Positions 63,286-64,000 of a stretch of DNA of 64,000 bases are shown piece after piece; the stretch's first letter is position 1, and every line of letters starts with the position of its first letter. The stretch lies in the NCBI GenBank assembly GCA_965208945.1, contig OZ242366.1, positions 1,178,001 to 1,242,000 of the forward strand, written 5' to 3'. The DNA comes from JAPPLB01 sp965208945. GTDB taxonomy: Bacteria > Acidobacteriota > Terriglobia > Bryobacterales > UBA6623. Position numbers and translations under genes: made by a program. The notes beneath the pieces are model-generated. The model was not told the DNA's origin and did not search any database. It saw nothing but the letters and a program-made list of their open reading frames with translations.

Positions 63286-64000
63286 ATGACCCCTATTGAA
63301 CTGAAACAAAACAACTTGGCGGGGTCTGGTGGAGCGGTGTCAGCGGTTTCCGAGGATCCGGCCGACCTTGATGAGCTCGAGTTGGATGAGCGAAATCGTC
63401 AAGAAGCCGAGGAGTTTGCTGAGGATCTGGAAGCCTCACCCGCTGAGGACAGTGTTCGTTTGTACTTGTCGGAAATGGGCGCTGTCTCCCTTTTGACCAG
63501 AGAGGGAGAGGTGCGATTGGCGAAGCGGGTCGAGAGAGGCAACCATCGCGTCATCAAGGCTTTGGCACGGACCCCCTGGCTTTGGAAGAAGTTTGTCGAG
63601 TTGCGGAATTCGCTGCAGTCGCAAGAGGCTGACCTGCGCTATCTGCGCTATATGGTCGAAGTCGAGGGTTCCGGCAACGATCCTGTTGCTCGAGCCAAGA
63701 CGGTTGCCAAGTTGAAGCGGCAACTGGCCACGATCACGCGTCTCATCGGCGAGCTGCAGGAACTCTCACAGAAGAAAGAGGCTCGCGCTCAGTCTCGAAA
63801 GGCCATCCGTCGCCGCTGGTACTACCGGGTCGCTCGTAAGAATGTCCAACTCTCGCGTGCGATCGTTCAAAGCGTGATCAAGTTCGATGTCTGGAAACTG
63901 TGGGCGCGAAACTTCGAGGAGGCAGTCCCGGAACTTTTGCAGGAGGCGGAACAAGCCAAGCAGGCTCGCGAGCTCCATGAGGCCAAAGGCGTCAAGACCT
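63286..64000 (+). CDS. rpoD: RNA polymerase primary sigma factor RpoD, N-terminal part (cut by window edge)
   Basis: The frame is open from the ATG at 63286 through the window edge, 238 codons. After an acidic leader comes sigma-70 region 1.2 (DSVRLYLSEMGAVSLLTREGEVRLAKRVERG, about residues 57-87), then a long helical, charged non-conserved region typical of group 1 sigma factors. Conserved regions 2-4 lie beyond the window. The large non-conserved insertion favours a primary sigma factor over a short alternative one. It is the first chromosomal gene to the right of the mobile element, so the integration lies a few hundred bases upstream of an essential gene. Confidence 0.85.
   Translation, partial: MTPIELKQNNLAGSGGAVSAVSEDPADLDELELDERNRQEAEEFAEDLEASPAEDSVRLYLSEMGAVSLLTREGEVRLAKRVERGNHRVIKALARTPWLWKKFVELRNSLQSQEADLRYLRYMVEVEGSGNDPVARAKTVAKLKRQLATITRLIGELQELSQKKEARAQSRKAIRRRWYYRVARKNVQLSRAIVQSVIKFDVWKLWARNFEEAVPELLQEAEQAKQARELHEAKGVKT

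Overview
The window looks like a high-GC bacterial chromosome, most likely from an Acidobacteriota lineage (Bryobacteria/Solibacteres-like). That placement is inferred from gene content: a CBM9/DUF5916 outer-membrane-type protein, a DUF1549/DUF1553 planctomycete-type cytochrome cluster with paired PPC-domain proteins, several PQQ dehydrogenases each next to a diheme cytochrome c, a Tat-type sulfatase, and the start of an RpoD-type sigma factor at the right edge. No rRNA, tRNA or CRISPR array was seen.

Left part (1-36 kb, chromosomal). A truncated IS110 transposase leaves through the left edge. It is followed by a Tat-exported sulfatase, a DUF5916 protein, a thioredoxin-like protein, a periplasmic lytic transglycosylase, a complete IS1111-type insertion sequence, a GAF-like protein and an SDR oxidoreductase. 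A four-gene cluster (c-type cytochrome/WD40, PPC, DUF1549/DUF1553, PPC) spans 13.5-22.2 kb. Then come three PQQ dehydrogenases, two of them paired with diheme cytochromes, around a lysine/diaminopimelate operon (lysC-dapB-dapA-dapD) and a GntP permease. The intergenic DNA is unusually rich in dispersed repeats. The main family is a ~180-bp element that is one long imperfect palindrome (full copies at 523, 8744/10274, 11390, 22232 and 22875, plus fragments). Others are low-complexity CACGAATCACG-type arrays.

Right part (36.18-62.98 kb, mobile). An integrated conjugative plasmid or ICE is framed by an 11-bp direct repeat, with inverted 12-bp arms just inside it. Its left end has a PF04796-type RepA and six iterons. 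It then carries virB2-virB3-virB4, small proteins, a wHTH protein with a duplicated motif, a RepB-type primase, a membrane-fused spermidine-synthase-like protein and an ArdC-like protein. A strongly folded intergenic region (candidate oriT or RNA) precedes virD4-virB11. Next come a secreted metallopeptidase divergent from a Thr/Pro-repeat surface protein, virB9-virB10-virB5-virB6-virB8 and a run of small membrane proteins. Overlapping serine and tyrosine recombinase genes close the element. No canonical relaxase was recognised. The chromosome resumes with rpoD.

The strongest novel signal is the IS1111-type element at 8833-10273. It sits in the loop of the central hairpin of one 180-bp palindrome. 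Its 3' non-coding region carries one short stretch identical to the left insertion junction and another complementary to the right target flank, the layout expected of a target-guiding (seek/bridge) RNA. The second is the 47.3-47.6 kb structured locus between the ArdC-like gene and virD4.
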